Shown here: in pieces, positions 22,947-31,854 of the stretch | Layout: each line of letters opens with the position of its first letter | How positions within the stretch are numbered: position 1 is the stretch's first letter | Assembly (NCBI GenBank): GCA_009711765.1 | Contig: VEND01000131.1 | Span: forward strand, 1-43,150 | Reading direction: 5' to 3' | From: Bacillota bacterium | GTDB taxonomy: Bacteria > Bacillota > Clostridia > Tissierellales > MES13 | DNA length: 43,150 nucleotides | Notes under the pieces: generated by a model | What the model saw: only the letters and a program-made list of their open reading frames with translations | The model's database searches: none | What the model was told of the DNA's origin: nothing | Position numbers and translations under genes: made by a program

Positions 22947-23632
22947 TAAAACCACCTCCATCATTAGTATAAAAGTGTATATTAACTTATTCTTTAAATA
23001 TATTTTAATATCCTTTATTTTTCATTACAAAAATTGCTACATATTTCTGTATTTTACCACATTTTAATGAAGGTTTTGACATGAAATTTAAACTTACCTT
23101 TATAGTTATATATTAATTATGTTTTATTTAATGAAGATAATATAATTTAATGTTTTTAAAAAAGTTTTAATAGTCATCATATTATAAAAATTAACTTAAA
23201 CTTATTATTTTTTCTCTTATAGTCTTAATTAACAATTTATCTTAAGCATTTATATCTGTGCCCTTATTTCAGACTACATAAGCATTCGTTTTCTGGCTAA
23301 CCTTAACCACCAGTAGTATCTATAAACAATCTTAAAATGGCATATATTGACCGTGTGACCGCTATTGAGTATAGGTAGCTCTTATTTGTGAGAAAAAGTA
23401 TAATATTTCATTCATTTTAATTATACAATTCATATGTTTTTTAACACTAGCTAAATTATCATTTTATTTTGATACTTATCTTTAAGCTTTTTTAATTTAG
23501 TTTCACACTGTTATATAATCTATATTTTAACTAAAAAAATGTGGCTCATGCCACATTATGAAATGTAAAGGGGGTCTTGATGTATTTTGTGAGGTCATTA
23601 TTATTCTTAACAAAATAATAAAAAATATTCAA
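22947..23632. other. Long non-coding stretch with a GC-richer island
   Basis: About 690 bases with no ORF I can support on either strand. Most is extremely AT-rich, but about 23260-23400 is around 36% G+C by hand count and contains many stops in all frames. The island could be a decayed mobile-element or gene fragment, or an RNA gene; I recognised no known RNA family or transposase motif. A minus-strand hairpin terminator lies at 23533-23557. Confidence 0.35.
23533..23557 (-). terminator. Second terminator downstream of ispH-rpsA
   Basis: On the minus strand ATGTGGC/GCCACAT (23539-23545 and 23550-23556) with a 4-base loop, followed by a T7 run (complement of 23533-23539). Either backs up the terminator at 23639 or ends an unannotated minus-strand RNA. 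Confidence 0.8.
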
Positions 23633-23633
23633 A

Positions 23634-23665
23634 TAAAAAATAGAAAAGGAAAATCCTTTTCTATT
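23634..23665 (-). terminator. Terminator after ispH-rpsA
   Basis: 12-bp stem AATAGAAAAGGA (23639-23650) / TCCTTTTCTATT (23654-23665), T-rich on the minus-strand 3' side, overlapping the stop codon. Confidence 0.85.
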
Positions 23666-25625
23666 CTTTATTATTTATTTGGTCTTCAATTGTAATTTCT
23701 TCTTCATCGTCTTTATATTCAGTAGCTTCAGTTTCTTTTCCCTTTGCTGCTTTAATACTCAAACTAATTCTTTGTTCTTCTTCTTTAACTTCTAGTATTT
23801 TAACATTTACAATCTGTCCTTTAGTTAATACCTCTGAAGGTTTTGCAATGTGTTCTTCTGATATTTGAGATATATGAACTAATCCATCTAAACCTGGTTC
23901 TAATTCAACAAAGGCTCCAAAGTCTACTAGTCTTACTACTTTACCCTCAACTATGTTTCCTTCCTGATATTTTGCATTTACATCATTCCATGGATGTGGT
24001 TTTGTTTGTTTTAAACCTAGAGAAATTTTACCTTCTTTTTTATTGAAGTCTAATATCTCTACTTCTACTGTATCTCCTTCACTTAATACTTCTGATGGGT
24101 GATTTACTCTTCCCCAAGATAATTCTGAGATATGAACTAAACCATCTACACCACCTATATCAACAAAGGCACCGAAATTAGTAAGTCTTTTAACTTCACC
24201 TTCTACTTTTTTTCCTTTTTCTAATGATTCCCATAGTTGTTCTTTTTTCTTTTCAACCTCTTTTTTCTCTACTTCTTTTCTAGATAAAATTATTCTTTTC
24301 TTATTTCTATCAAACTCAATTATTTTTACATTTAGAGTTTCTCCTAAGAATTTATCTAAATTTTTCACATAGCTATATGAAATATGTGAAGCGGGGATAA
24401 AACCTCTAAGATTATTTACAACAGCAATTGCTCCACCTTTTACTATTTCAACTACTTTTGCTTCTACAACTTCACCGCTATTGTAAAGATCTTCAATATT
24501 TTCTAATCCCTTAATTGTATCTACTCTTTTCTTAGATAAAATAACATTTCCTTCCCCATCATCTAATTTAACTATATATACTTCAATTTCATCCCCTACA
24601 TTAAGTACTTCAGTTGGATTAACAGATGGGTCATTTGATAATTCATTTCTTTCAATAATACCATCAGATTTATATCCTATATTAACCATTACCTCATTTT
24701 CATTTACAGATATAACCTTTCCTTTTACTACTTCTCCTTTTTTTAGATCAATTAGTGATTTCTCAATTTCCTCCATCATTTCATTCATTCCATTGTCAGC
24801 GTTATTCAATTTGTTTACAACCTCCTTAATTATCCAGTCAGGTGTTGAAGCACCTGCAGTTATTCCTATTGTTTCATATTTTAATATTTCTTCTAATGGT
24901 AAATCATCAGAAGTTTCAATATGATAAGTATTAGTACAAATAGCTTTACTAATAGATGCTAACTTTTGAGTATTTGAACTATGATAGCCTCCTATAACTA
25001 TCATTGCATCAACTTTTTTAGCAATATCAGCACAAGCTTGTTGTCTTAATCTTGTAGCATTACAGATAGTATTAAATACACTAATCTCATCAGCTTTTTC
25101 AGCTAACATCTTAGTTAGTTTCTCAAATTTTTCCTTTGTCATTGTTGTCTGTGCTACAATACATATTTTATCACATTTCTCAATATCTTCAATATCATCT
25201 TCTAAATTTACTATATATGCCGTATTTTCACACCAACCATTAATACCAACAACCTCTGGATGCTCAGGATTACCAATTATTACTATTTGATATCCTTTTT
25301 TATAAAATGTTTTTACTTTCTCTTGTATATTCCTTACAAAAGGACATGTAGTATCTATAATTTCAATTCCTTGATTATTAGCTTTTTCATAAATCTTCAA
25401 GGGTACTCCATGGGATCTTATAATTAACCTACTATTTTTTAATTTATCTATGTTATCTACCACATTTAAGCCTTTATCTTTTAATCTCTTTATAACTTGT
25501 TTGTTATGTATCAATGGGCCTAAAGAGTAGACAGTGGAATATTTATCTGTTGTTTTAGTTGCTAAATTAATTGCTTTTTCAACACCGAAACAAAATCCTG
25601 AGTTATCAGCTACTAAAATGTTCAA
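23661..25625 (-). CDS. ispH: Bifunctional IspH (HMBPP reductase) / ribosomal protein S1-type protein
   Basis: A 654-residue fusion. Residues 1-280 are IspH, the last enzyme of the MEP isoprenoid pathway, which reduces HMBPP to IPP and DMAPP: cluster cysteines C12 (G-F-C-F-G-V), C94 (T-T-C-P-F-V) and C188 (N-T-I-C-N-A-T), plus R-S-H-G, G-N-P-E-H-P-E-V and T-T-M. Residues about 290-630 hold four S1 RNA-binding repeats (for example G-A-F-V-D-I-G-G-V-D-G-L-V-H-I-S), then an acidic tail. The fusion is typical of Clostridia. The first two S1 repeats are more divergent than the last two. TTG start with AGGAGG. Follows plsC by 19 bases, in the order aroH-cmk-plsC-ispH. Confidence 0.96.
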   Translation of the reverse strand: MNILVADNSGFCFGVEKAINLATKTTDKYSTVYSLGPLIHNKQVIKRLKDKGLNVVDNIDKLKNSRLIIRSHGVPLKIYEKANNQGIEIIDTTCPFVRNIQEKVKTFYKKGYQIVIIGNPEHPEVVGINGWCENTAYIVNLEDDIEDIEKCDKICIVAQTTMTKEKFEKLTKMLAEKADEISVFNTICNATRLRQQACADIAKKVDAMIVIGGYHSSNTQKLASISKAICTNTYHIETSDDLPLEEILKYETIGITAGASTPDWIIKEVVNKLNNADNGMNEMMEEIEKSLIDLKKGEVVKGKVISVNENEVMVNIGYKSDGIIERNELSNDPSVNPTEVLNVGDEIEVYIVKLDDGEGNVILSKKRVDTIKGLENIEDLYNSGEVVEAKVVEIVKGGAIAVVNNLRGFIPASHISYSYVKNLDKFLGETLNVKIIEFDRNKKRIILSRKEVEKKEVEKKKEQLWESLEKGKKVEGEVKRLTNFGAFVDIGGVDGLVHISELSWGRVNHPSEVLSEGDTVEVEILDFNKKEGKISLGLKQTKPHPWNDVNAKYQEGNIVEGKVVRLVDFGAFVELEPGLDGLVHISQISEEHIAKPSEVLTKGQIVNVKILEVKEEEQRISLSIKAAKGKETEATEYKDDEEEITIEDQINNKE

Positions 25626-25644
25626 TATTTTTCCTCCTAAAACT

Positions 25645-26232
25645 CTAATTAATAGTATCTAACATATAAATTGTTTCCATAACACTTTTACTTAATTTTT
25701 TATAGTCCTCTAAATTTAACTTTTGACCTTCATATTCTTTAAAATAAATAGGTTTTCCTATATAAACCTTTACATCTTTAAACTTTTTATATTTTGAATC
25801 TATATATATGGGAATTATAGGGGCTTTTGATTTAAGGCTTATCATCGCAACTCCAGGTTTTACACTATCTAAATCTTTATTTTTTACCCTTGTCCCTTCT
25901 GGAAATAAACCTAAAGCATTATCTTTCTTTAATAGTTTCAATGAGTTTTTTATTGCTGTTAAGTCTGATTTCTTCCTATTAACCGGAAAAGCTCCTAATT
26001 TTTTTAAAATAGCTCCAAATAATTTATTTTTAAATAATTCTTTTTTAGCCATAAAAAATACTTGTCTATCTACCGCTAAAGCAACTGTAATTGGATCTAA
26101 TAAACTAATATGATTTGAACACAATATTATTTTACCTTCTTTTGGTACATTTTCTTTATTGAAAACTTTGATTTTATATAATCTCTTAAATATAATTCCA
26201 ACAGCATCCCTTACAAAGTTATAAAACTTCAT
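25645..26232 (-). CDS. plsC: 1-acyl-sn-glycerol-3-phosphate acyltransferase (PlsC family)
   Basis: A 195-residue LPLAT-family enzyme that acylates lysophosphatidic acid to phosphatidic acid at the membrane. Catalytic H-x4-D is N-H-I-S-L-L-D near residue 40; the second block F-P-E-G-T-R is near 113, and G-A-F-P-V-N-R plus a late P-I-I-P-I-Y are also present. Short but normal for the clostridial form (about 195-200). ATG with GGGGG upstream, only 3 bases after cmk, so translation is probably coupled. Confidence 0.93.
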   Translation of the reverse strand: MKFYNFVRDAVGIIFKRLYKIKVFNKENVPKEGKIILCSNHISLLDPITVALAVDRQVFFMAKKELFKNKLFGAILKKLGAFPVNRKKSDLTAIKNSLKLLKKDNALGLFPEGTRVKNKDLDSVKPGVAMISLKSKAPIIPIYIDSKYKKFKDVKVYIGKPIYFKEYEGQKLNLEDYKKLSKSVMETIYMLDTIN

Positions 26233-26235
26233 TAG

Positions 26236-26892
26236 TTACCCCCTTTCTCTTATGTTACTGAGTACCTTCTCAATAGTTTCTTCTATGGTTAAATCTGTAG
26301 TATTAATTTCTATTGCATCCTCAGTTTTAGTTAAAGGAGCTAATTTTCTGGTACTATCTATTTTATCCCGTTGTTTAATTTCATTTATTATATTCTCTAA
26401 CTTAATTGATGTACCCTTTTTTTCTAGCTCTTTATATCTTCTTGTTCCCCTTTCTTGTGCTGATGCATTAATAAAAAATTTATAATCAGCATCAGGGAAA
26501 ACGTTACTGCCAATATCTCTACCATCCATTACTACACTTTTATTATTTGCAATCTTACGTTGTAATAATACTAATTTTTCTCTTACTTCTTTAATCTTAG
26601 CAATATTTGATACATTTTTACTTACTTTATTCTTTCTTATTTCATTATCTACTATTTTTCCATCTAGAAAAATATGATTGTTTCTAAAATCTATTTCAGT
26701 ATTATCTAACATTTCTTTAATAGCTTCTTTATCTTCAATCGATTTATTATTTTTTAAAAATTTATATGTAAAAGCTCTATACATTGCTCCTGTATCTATA
26801 TAAATGATATTTAATCTTTTTGCCAATATTTTAGCGATAGTACTCTTTCCAGCACCAGCAGGTCCATCAATTGCAATTACAATATTTTTCAT
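26236..26892 (-). CDS. cmk: Cytidylate kinase
   Basis: A 218-residue nucleoside monophosphate kinase making CDP and dCDP from (d)CMP and ATP. P-loop I-D-G-P-A-G-A-G-K-S-T at 7-17, the CMP-binding Y-I-D-T-G-A-M-Y-R-A, M-D-G-R-D-I-G and the lid region R-x-x-x-x-R. ATG with AGGAGG upstream. In Clostridia cmk, plsC and ispH-rpsA form a conserved run; the broken aroH immediately upstream belongs to the same order. Confidence 0.96.
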   Translation of the reverse strand: MKNIVIAIDGPAGAGKSTIAKILAKRLNIIYIDTGAMYRAFTYKFLKNNKSIEDKEAIKEMLDNTEIDFRNNHIFLDGKIVDNEIRKNKVSKNVSNIAKIKEVREKLVLLQRKIANNKSVVMDGRDIGSNVFPDADYKFFINASAQERGTRRYKELEKKGTSIKLENIINEIKQRDKIDSTRKLAPLTKTEDAIEINTTDLTIEETIEKVLSNIRERG

Positions 26893-26947
26893 TCTATTCC
26901 TCCTAAGAAAAGTGTGACTACTGAGTAAGTAGTTTATTTCCTAAGAA

Positions 26948-27290
26948 TTATGTTAAATCAGGTCTTAATTTTTTTCATATTTAAAGTGATTTTTAATATT
27001 ATCTTTATTAATAAAAATTAAAACCCTTATACATTTTCTAAGGCTATTTTCAATTTCTATTTCCCGAAGACATAATAAACTACAATAAGTTAAACCTAAA
27101 TTTCTAACTGCTTCTGCAGGATAGGTCTTAGTAAGATCACTAGTACAAGAAAAAATTATACTTATTATTTCTTCTTTGTTCAAATGATTTTTAGTTATTA
27201 ATTCTTCAAGTAATACTTTAGAATTATAAACTATGGCTTCTTTTGTATTATTTTTAATGTTATTGTCCCTTTAATAGTTAAAGTACCCAT
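26948..27290 (-). pseudogene. aroH: Frameshifted chorismate mutase (AroH type)
   Basis: The longest intact piece (26965-27183) covers the middle of AroH: S-C-T-S-D-L, Y-P-A-E-A-V-R, C-L-R-E-I-E and K-C-I-R-V (matching catalytic Cys75, Glu78 and Arg90 of the Bacillus enzyme). The same frame reads on upstream as N-N-T-K-E-A-I, but the N-terminus (M-G-T-L-T-I-K-G-T-I-T) is in another frame; adding one A to the A5 run at 27251-27255 joins them. At the C-terminus, adding one A to the A7 run at 26969-26975 turns an early stop into K-K-L-R-P-D-L-T, the conserved AroH end. Two breaks, both in A-runs, suggest a pseudogene; assembly error in homopolymers is the alternative. The expected Tyr108 is Phe. 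Confidence 0.83.
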
Positions 27291-27344
27291 AGTATCCCAC
27301 TTTCTGTTTATTAATTATATACCAAAATTAATAACTACTCAAGG

Positions 27345-27785
27345 TTATTTTATAATAACTCTACTTAAAATATCTAGTGTTCCTTTTATATTATATATTG
27401 AATTTATTTTTGGTAATTTTATATTGTCACTAGTTTTTAAAATTTTTACTTTTAAATTTTTATTATACTCTGTACTATTTATTTCTATAATATCATTATT
27501 ATAGACTTCTATAGTTATTTGTTTATCTTTAAAATTACCTGCCACCTCACCATTTACTAATACTTCTACTTCCTCATATTCTTTATTATTTTGTAGTTTT
27601 AATTTTATAACACCTTTTTTCATATAAGTATTTAATAAATTTTGATTTTTAGCTTTATATGAAATTGCCTCAAGATTATTAGTTTTTACAAACCCTTGTA
27701 GCATAAATATTGTAACTATTAAAAATAAACATAAAAGTAAAATTAACGATTCAATTTTATTAAATAATAACTTCAACTTATACAT
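27345..27785 (-). CDS. Membrane-anchored protein of unknown function
   Basis: A 146-residue protein with one N-terminal membrane helix (about 13-33) and an extracytoplasmic part of about 110 residues rich in short beta-strand-like segments (V-I-K-L-K-L, V-E-V-L-V-N-G-E-V-A-G-N-F, I-T-I-E-V, I-I-E-I). No family recognised. The G-E-V-A-G-N-F beta pattern would fit a small Ig-like or sandwich fold, but this is inference. ATG with GGGAGG upstream, 10 bases after the phosphatase gene, so the two are co-transcribed. Confidence 0.78.
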   Translation of the reverse strand: MYKLKLLFNKIESLILLLCLFLIVTIFMLQGFVKTNNLEAISYKAKNQNLLNTYMKKGVIKLKLQNNKEYEEVEVLVNGEVAGNFKDKQITIEVYNNDIIEINSTEYNKNLKVKILKTSDNIKLPKINSIYNIKGTLDILSRVIIK

Positions 27786-27795
27786 AAAAACCTCC

Positions 27796-28383
27796 CTATT
27801 TAAATTTATTAGATATTATTTCTCTATTTTTTAAATCTATTATGTTTAAATCACAATTTTTTATTTGAATTTTTTTATAGAACCCATTATCTAATTTTAA
27901 TGTTTCCATTATTAATATTTTTACTACAACACTATGGGAAACTATTAGTATATTTTTATTTCTATGTTTATTTATAATTGAATTTAAGGTCTTAACTGTT
28001 CGATTTTTCACTTCTTGAAAAGTTTCACCTTTTGGTATCTTTACATTTTGAGGATGCTTATTCCATAAATCATATTTATGCTTATATAACTTTTTTATTT
28101 GTAAATTAGTTAAGCCTTCCCACTTACCAAATGACCGTTCTCTCAATCCTTTCTTTGGATATACTTTCTTATCTAAAACATTACCAATAATTTTTGCTGT
28201 CTCATAAGCTCTTTTTAAATCACTACTATATATATAATCTATTTGTTCTTCTCTTAGATTATGTGATAATTTCATTGCTTGACTTATACCCTTTAATGTT
28301 AAAGAAACATTCTTTTGTCCTTGTAATTTATTTGATAAATTCCATTTAGATTCTCCATGTCTAACAACATATAATCTATTCAT
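27796..28383 (-). CDS. Histidine phosphatase family protein (phosphoglycerate mutase-like)
   Basis: A 195-residue protein with the phosphohistidine motif V-V-R-H-G-E-S at 5-11, S-S-D-L-K-R-A-Y-E-T-A near 52-62, R-E-R-S-F-G-x-W-E-G near 85, and the second catalytic His in V-S-H-S-V-V near 148. Members include alpha-ribazole phosphatase (CobC), SixA and broad-specificity sugar phosphatases; the substrate cannot be read from sequence, and no cobalamin genes are nearby. ATG with GAGGGTAG upstream. Separated from the RpiR gene by a strong terminator. Confidence 0.9.
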   Translation of the reverse strand: MNRLYVVRHGESKWNLSNKLQGQKNVSLTLKGISQAMKLSHNLREEQIDYIYSSDLKRAYETAKIIGNVLDKKVYPKKGLRERSFGKWEGLTNLQIKKLYKHKYDLWNKHPQNVKIPKGETFQEVKNRTVKTLNSIINKHRNKNILIVSHSVVVKILIMETLKLDNGFYKKIQIKNCDLNIIDLKNREIISNKFK

Positions 28384-28420
28384 AACTACCCTCTTTTATT
28401 TCATTTTATATTAATATATG

Positions 28421-28450
28421 AAAAAAGCTGGCGATTTATATCGCCAGCTT
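28421..28450 (-). terminator. Terminator after kor operon and rpiR
   Basis: Perfect 11-bp stem AAGCTGGCGAT (28425-28435) / ATCGCCAGCTT (28440-28450), followed on the minus strand by a T6 run. Ends the kor-rpiR transcript. Confidence 0.93.
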
Positions 28451-28454
28451 AAAA

Positions 28455-29342
28455 TTAAAATGTAAATATATCAGATCTTTCTTTTCCACCATAAATGTTA
28501 TATTCATCCCAAATATCTTCTAATCTTTTGAAGTATTTAGTTACTTCATCTTTATTTCTCATACCTATAGCAATAATAAGTGCATTAATTAAGCTCATAG
28601 GTGCTACTAATGAATCAACAAAGGAAACCATATTACTTCTAGCTACTAAAGTATGGTCTGCTATACTAGCAATTGGAGATATTAGACTATCAGATATTCC
28701 AACAATCTTACAATTTCGTTTTTGAACATATCTTAATGCTTCTATAGTTTTTCTAGAATATCTAGGGTAACTAATGCCTATTACTAAGTCTTCCTCGCTT
28801 ACTCTTAATAATTGCTCAAAGATATCACTCATTCCAAAACTTACTACTTTTACATTGTCAGAGATTAAACTTAAATAAAATCCTAAGTAACCTGCTAATG
28901 CAGTAGAACTTCTTAAACCAAGGACATATATTCTCTTTGCATTACAGATAATATCAATAACCTCTTCAAAAGTTTCAGTATCTATTTCGTCTAGTGTAGA
29001 CCTAATATTATCCATATCAGCCCTTAATATCTTTTTTAAAAACACATCCTTATTTGATAAATCATCAGCCATACCTAACCTTTGTACAGTTGTTAGTTTA
29101 TTTTTTATTAATTCCTGTAATGACCTTTGTAAACTTGGATAACCAGAAAAACCTAAAGCATTTGCAAACCTAACAACAGTAGACTCACTTACCCCTACCT
29201 TTTCACCGAGTTTTGAAGCAGTCATAAAAGCTGCTTTGTCATAATGTGAAGTAATATATTGAGCTATAAGTTTTTGTCCTTTACTTAATCGATTAAAATT
29301 AAGCTGTATTAGTTTTAATAAATCTCTTTTACTTTCTTCCAT
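28455..29342 (-). CDS. MurR/RpiR-family transcriptional regulator
   Basis: A 295-residue regulator with an N-terminal HTH_6 domain (about 1-80; T-A-S-K-L-G-E-K-V-G-V-S-E-S-T-V-V-R-F-A-N-A-L-G-F) and a C-terminal SIS domain (about 120-255; Y-V-L-G-L-R-S-S-T, G-I-S-Y-P-R-Y-S-R-K-T). SIS domains bind phosphosugars, so these proteins normally sense sugar phosphates. No sugar gene is adjacent; it lies 14 bases after korC in the same transcript, which may mean it controls or is controlled with the 2-oxoacid oxidoreductase. ATG with AAGGAATG upstream, a rather distant ribosome site. Confidence 0.92.
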   Translation of the reverse strand: MEESKRDLLKLIQLNFNRLSKGQKLIAQYITSHYDKAAFMTASKLGEKVGVSESTVVRFANALGFSGYPSLQRSLQELIKNKLTTVQRLGMADDLSNKDVFLKKILRADMDNIRSTLDEIDTETFEEVIDIICNAKRIYVLGLRSSTALAGYLGFYLSLISDNVKVVSFGMSDIFEQLLRVSEEDLVIGISYPRYSRKTIEALRYVQKRNCKIVGISDSLISPIASIADHTLVARSNMVSFVDSLVAPMSLINALIIAIGMRNKDEVTKYFKRLEDIWDEYNIYGGKERSDIFTF

Positions 29343-29356
29343 AATATAATCATTCC

Positions 29357-29890
29357 TTAACTTTTTCCTAATGTCAATCCTTCATTAAATGCTTTTTCAT
29401 TTAAATCTTCTGTACCTCTAGGAACTCTGCTTAAAACTGCTTTTTTCAATGACTCTGCCGAAACAATATCAGTGATTCCATTTAACGCTCCTAAAGCTAC
29501 TATGTTTGATACCATCACTTTTCCAAGTTTTTCTGTTGCAGTATTAATTATAGGCAATTTAAAAACTTTTATATCGTCTCTTTTAGGTGTATCAACTGAA
29601 CTATCTAAAATTAATACACCGCCAGTCTTTAAAGTCTCCAAATATTTATTACATGCCTTTTCAGTTAAGGAAAGTAAAATATCACACTTTTGTACTTTAG
29701 GATAATTTATATCATTTTCACTTATAATTACTTCAGCTTTACTAGCTCCTCCTCTAGCTTCAGGTCCATAGGATTGCGACTGAACAGCGTTTTTACCATC
29801 TAATAATGCTGCCTCTGCTAATATTATACCAGCTAGTATTAGTCCCTGTCCACCTGAACCACTTAATCTAATTTCATTTTGCTTTATCAT
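29357..29890 (-). CDS. korC: 2-oxoacid:ferredoxin oxidoreductase, gamma subunit
   Basis: A 177-residue gamma subunit of the pyruvate/2-oxoacid:ferredoxin oxidoreductase family: R-L-S-G-S-G-G-Q-G at 8-16, the Q-S-Q-S-Y-G-P-E-A-R-G-G block at 37-48, A-L-G-A-L-N-G and R-V-P near the end. With alpha, beta and delta it oxidatively decarboxylates a 2-oxoacid to acyl-CoA while reducing ferredoxin, in the cytosol of anaerobes. Substrate (2-oxoglutarate or branched-chain 2-oxoacids) cannot be settled here. ATG with GGAGAG, 3 bases after korB. Confidence 0.9.
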   Translation of the reverse strand: MIKQNEIRLSGSGGQGLILAGIILAEAALLDGKNAVQSQSYGPEARGGASKAEVIISENDINYPKVQKCDILLSLTEKACNKYLETLKTGGVLILDSSVDTPKRDDIKVFKLPIINTATEKLGKVMVSNIVALGALNGITDIVSAESLKKAVLSRVPRGTEDLNEKAFNEGLTLGKS

Positions 29891-29893
29891 AAT

Positions 29894-30715
29894 TTATCTC
29901 TCCTTTTTAAAGCGATTAATTATTTTTTTGTATTGCTCTGTGTATTCAGGTTCTTGAGAATTATATAACTCCCCTATTATAATTTTATCTTCTAGATTTT
30001 CATTTGTTTTATTTTTTATCGCCTTAACATTTATAGATGCATCTTTAAGATGTTTCATCATGTCAGAGGCATCTCCTTTTTTGTTTTTTCTACCATAATA
30101 AGTAGGACAAACACTTAAGGCTTCTATAAAAGAAAATCCTTTATTTTCTATACCCTTTTGTACTAATTTTGTTATTAAATTTGCATGGTATGCTGTCGCT
30201 CTTCCTGTATAGGTTGAACCTGCACCCTTTGCTAACTTACATAAATCAAAATTCTTATCTATATTTCCATATGGTGCTGTAGTACCTTTATCACCAGTTG
30301 GTGTTGTAGGTGAATATTGCCCTCCTGTCATACCATAAATATTATTATTAAAAACCACTGTTGTAATATCTATATTTCTTCTTGCTGCATGTATTAAGTG
30401 ATTTCCACCTATGGCAGCAGAATCTCCATCACCAGTAACTACTATTACATGTAAATCAGGATTAGCCATCTTAATCCCTGTTGCAAAGGCTAAAGCTCTT
30501 CCATGTGTTGTATGTAAAGTGTTAAAATCTAAATATCCTGGAGCTCTAGAAGAACATCCTATACCTGAAACTACACATACTTTATCTTTATTTAATCCTA
30601 AATTATCAATAGCCTGTATTACTGACCTCATTAATATTCCGTGGCCACATCCTGGACACCAAATATGTGGTAACTTATCCATTCTAAAATATTTTTTAGC
30701 TAATTTATTAGACAC
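29894..30715 (-). CDS. korB: 2-oxoacid:ferredoxin oxidoreductase, beta subunit
   Basis: A 273-residue beta subunit that binds thiamine diphosphate: H-I-W-C-P-G-C-G-H-G near 17, G-I-G-C-S-S-R near 51, and the ThDP motif G-D-G-D-S-A-A-I-G-G-N-H, with N-N-I-Y-G-M-T-G-G-Q-Y-S-P-T after it. The T-H-G-R-A-L-A-F-A-T-G segment is typical of the Kor/Vor branch. GTG start; GGAGGT lies in the last codons of korA, so translation is coupled. Confidence 0.93.
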   Translation of the reverse strand: MSNKLAKKYFRMDKLPHIWCPGCGHGILMRSVIQAIDNLGLNKDKVCVVSGIGCSSRAPGYLDFNTLHTTHGRALAFATGIKMANPDLHVIVVTGDGDSAAIGGNHLIHAARRNIDITTVVFNNNIYGMTGGQYSPTTPTGDKGTTAPYGNIDKNFDLCKLAKGAGSTYTGRATAYHANLITKLVQKGIENKGFSFIEALSVCPTYYGRKNKKGDASDMMKHLKDASINVKAIKNKTNENLEDKIIIGELYNSQEPEYTEQYKKIINRFKKER

Positions 30716-30717
30716 CT

Positions 30718-31854
30718 TTAGACCTCCTTAATTTTACTTAGTATCTCATTAGGGGTAATTAAATCTCCATCTATTTTACCTAAGTGATGTACTTGAGTAT
30801 ATTTACTTGCTAATCTTTCAACTTCTAATGCGTATTGACCTAAATTCATTTCCGCAACTATAATTTTATCTACTTTTTTTGCTAAATCTATTATTTGTTT
30901 TTCAAGTGTAGGCCAAATTGTTATAGGTCTAAATAAACCAACATTCATTCCTTCATTGTTAGCCATATCTACAGCAGTCTTCGCTGATCTTGCTGTACTA
31001 CCATATGATATGATTAAAGTGTCTATGTCATTTGTTTTATATTCTTCATAAAATGAGATATCATCAACATTCTTATCTATTTTATCAACTAATCTATGTA
31101 TTAACTTATCAGCAACTTCAGTATCATTACTAGGAAATCCGGTTTCATCATGTACTAAACCAGTTACATGGTATCTAAATCCTTCTCCAAAAGAAGCCAT
31201 AGGTGGTACAATATCTCCTTTTTTAACTTCATAAGCTTGATAAGTAACATCATCTTCGTCTGGTTTAATTCTATCCATTATTTCAACATCTTCTTTTTTA
31301 GGTATTTCTATTTTTTCTCTCATATGTGCTATAACTTCATCCATTAATAATACTACTGGTACTCTATATTTTTCAGCTAGGTTAAACGCTTTCACTGTAG
31401 TATCAAATGTTTCTTTTACAGAGGATGGTGTTAGTGCAATAATAGGATGATCTCCATGAGTTCCCCATTTTGCTTGCATTACATCTCCCTGAGCAGGAGA
31501 AGTTGGTAACCCTGTACTTGGACCTCCCCTTTGAACATTAACTATGACACATGGTATCTCTGCCATTGCAGCATATCCTATATTTTCTTGTTTAAGTGAA
31601 AATCCTGGTCCACTAGTAGCAGTCATTGCTTTAGCTCCTGTTAAAGCTCCACCAATTGTTGCTGCCATACTTGCAATTTCATCTTCCATTTGAATAAATT
31701 TACCACCAAATCTTGGTAGTCTTTGTGAAGATATCTCAGCTATTTCAGTAGAGGGAGTTATAGGATAGCCTGCGAAAAAATTCATACCTGCAGCTAAAGC
31801 ACCTTCAACACATGCTTCATTTCCTTGCATTAATTTAATATTATTCTTCTCCAT
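30718..31854 (-). CDS. korA: 2-oxoacid:ferredoxin oxidoreductase, alpha subunit
   Basis: A 378-residue alpha subunit: G-N-E-A-C-V-E-G-A-L-A-A-G at the start, the signature Y-P-I-T-P-S-T-E-I-A-E, T-S-G-P-G-F-S-L, the Q-R-G-G-P-S-T-G-L-P-T block and R-P-I-T-I-W-P near the C-terminus. Together with the separate gamma subunit and ferredoxin this is the Kor/Vor-type split enzyme, in contrast to the one-piece pyruvate enzyme of many Clostridia. Its ATG overlaps the end of the ferredoxin gene by 14 bases. Confidence 0.93.
   Translation of the reverse strand: MEKNNIKLMQGNEACVEGALAAGMNFFAGYPITPSTEIAEISSQRLPRFGGKFIQMEDEIASMAATIGGALTGAKAMTATSGPGFSLKQENIGYAAMAEIPCVIVNVQRGGPSTGLPTSPAQGDVMQAKWGTHGDHPIIALTPSSVKETFDTTVKAFNLAEKYRVPVVLLMDEVIAHMREKIEIPKKEDVEIMDRIKPDEDDVTYQAYEVKKGDIVPPMASFGEGFRYHVTGLVHDETGFPSNDTEVADKLIHRLVDKIDKNVDDISFYEEYKTNDIDTLIISYGSTARSAKTAVDMANNEGMNVGLFRPITIWPTLEKQIIDLAKKVDKIIVAEMNLGQYALEVERLASKYTQVHHLGKIDGDLITPNEILSKIKEV

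Noticed and set aside
23661-25625. IspH-S1 fusion as a novelty
   Set aside because: The fusion is widespread and known in Clostridia, so it was annotated but not listed as a discovery.
26895-26935. ACTACT/AGTAGT hairpin upstream of cmk as an attenuator
   Set aside because: Only 6 bp of stem and no T-run; too weak to support.
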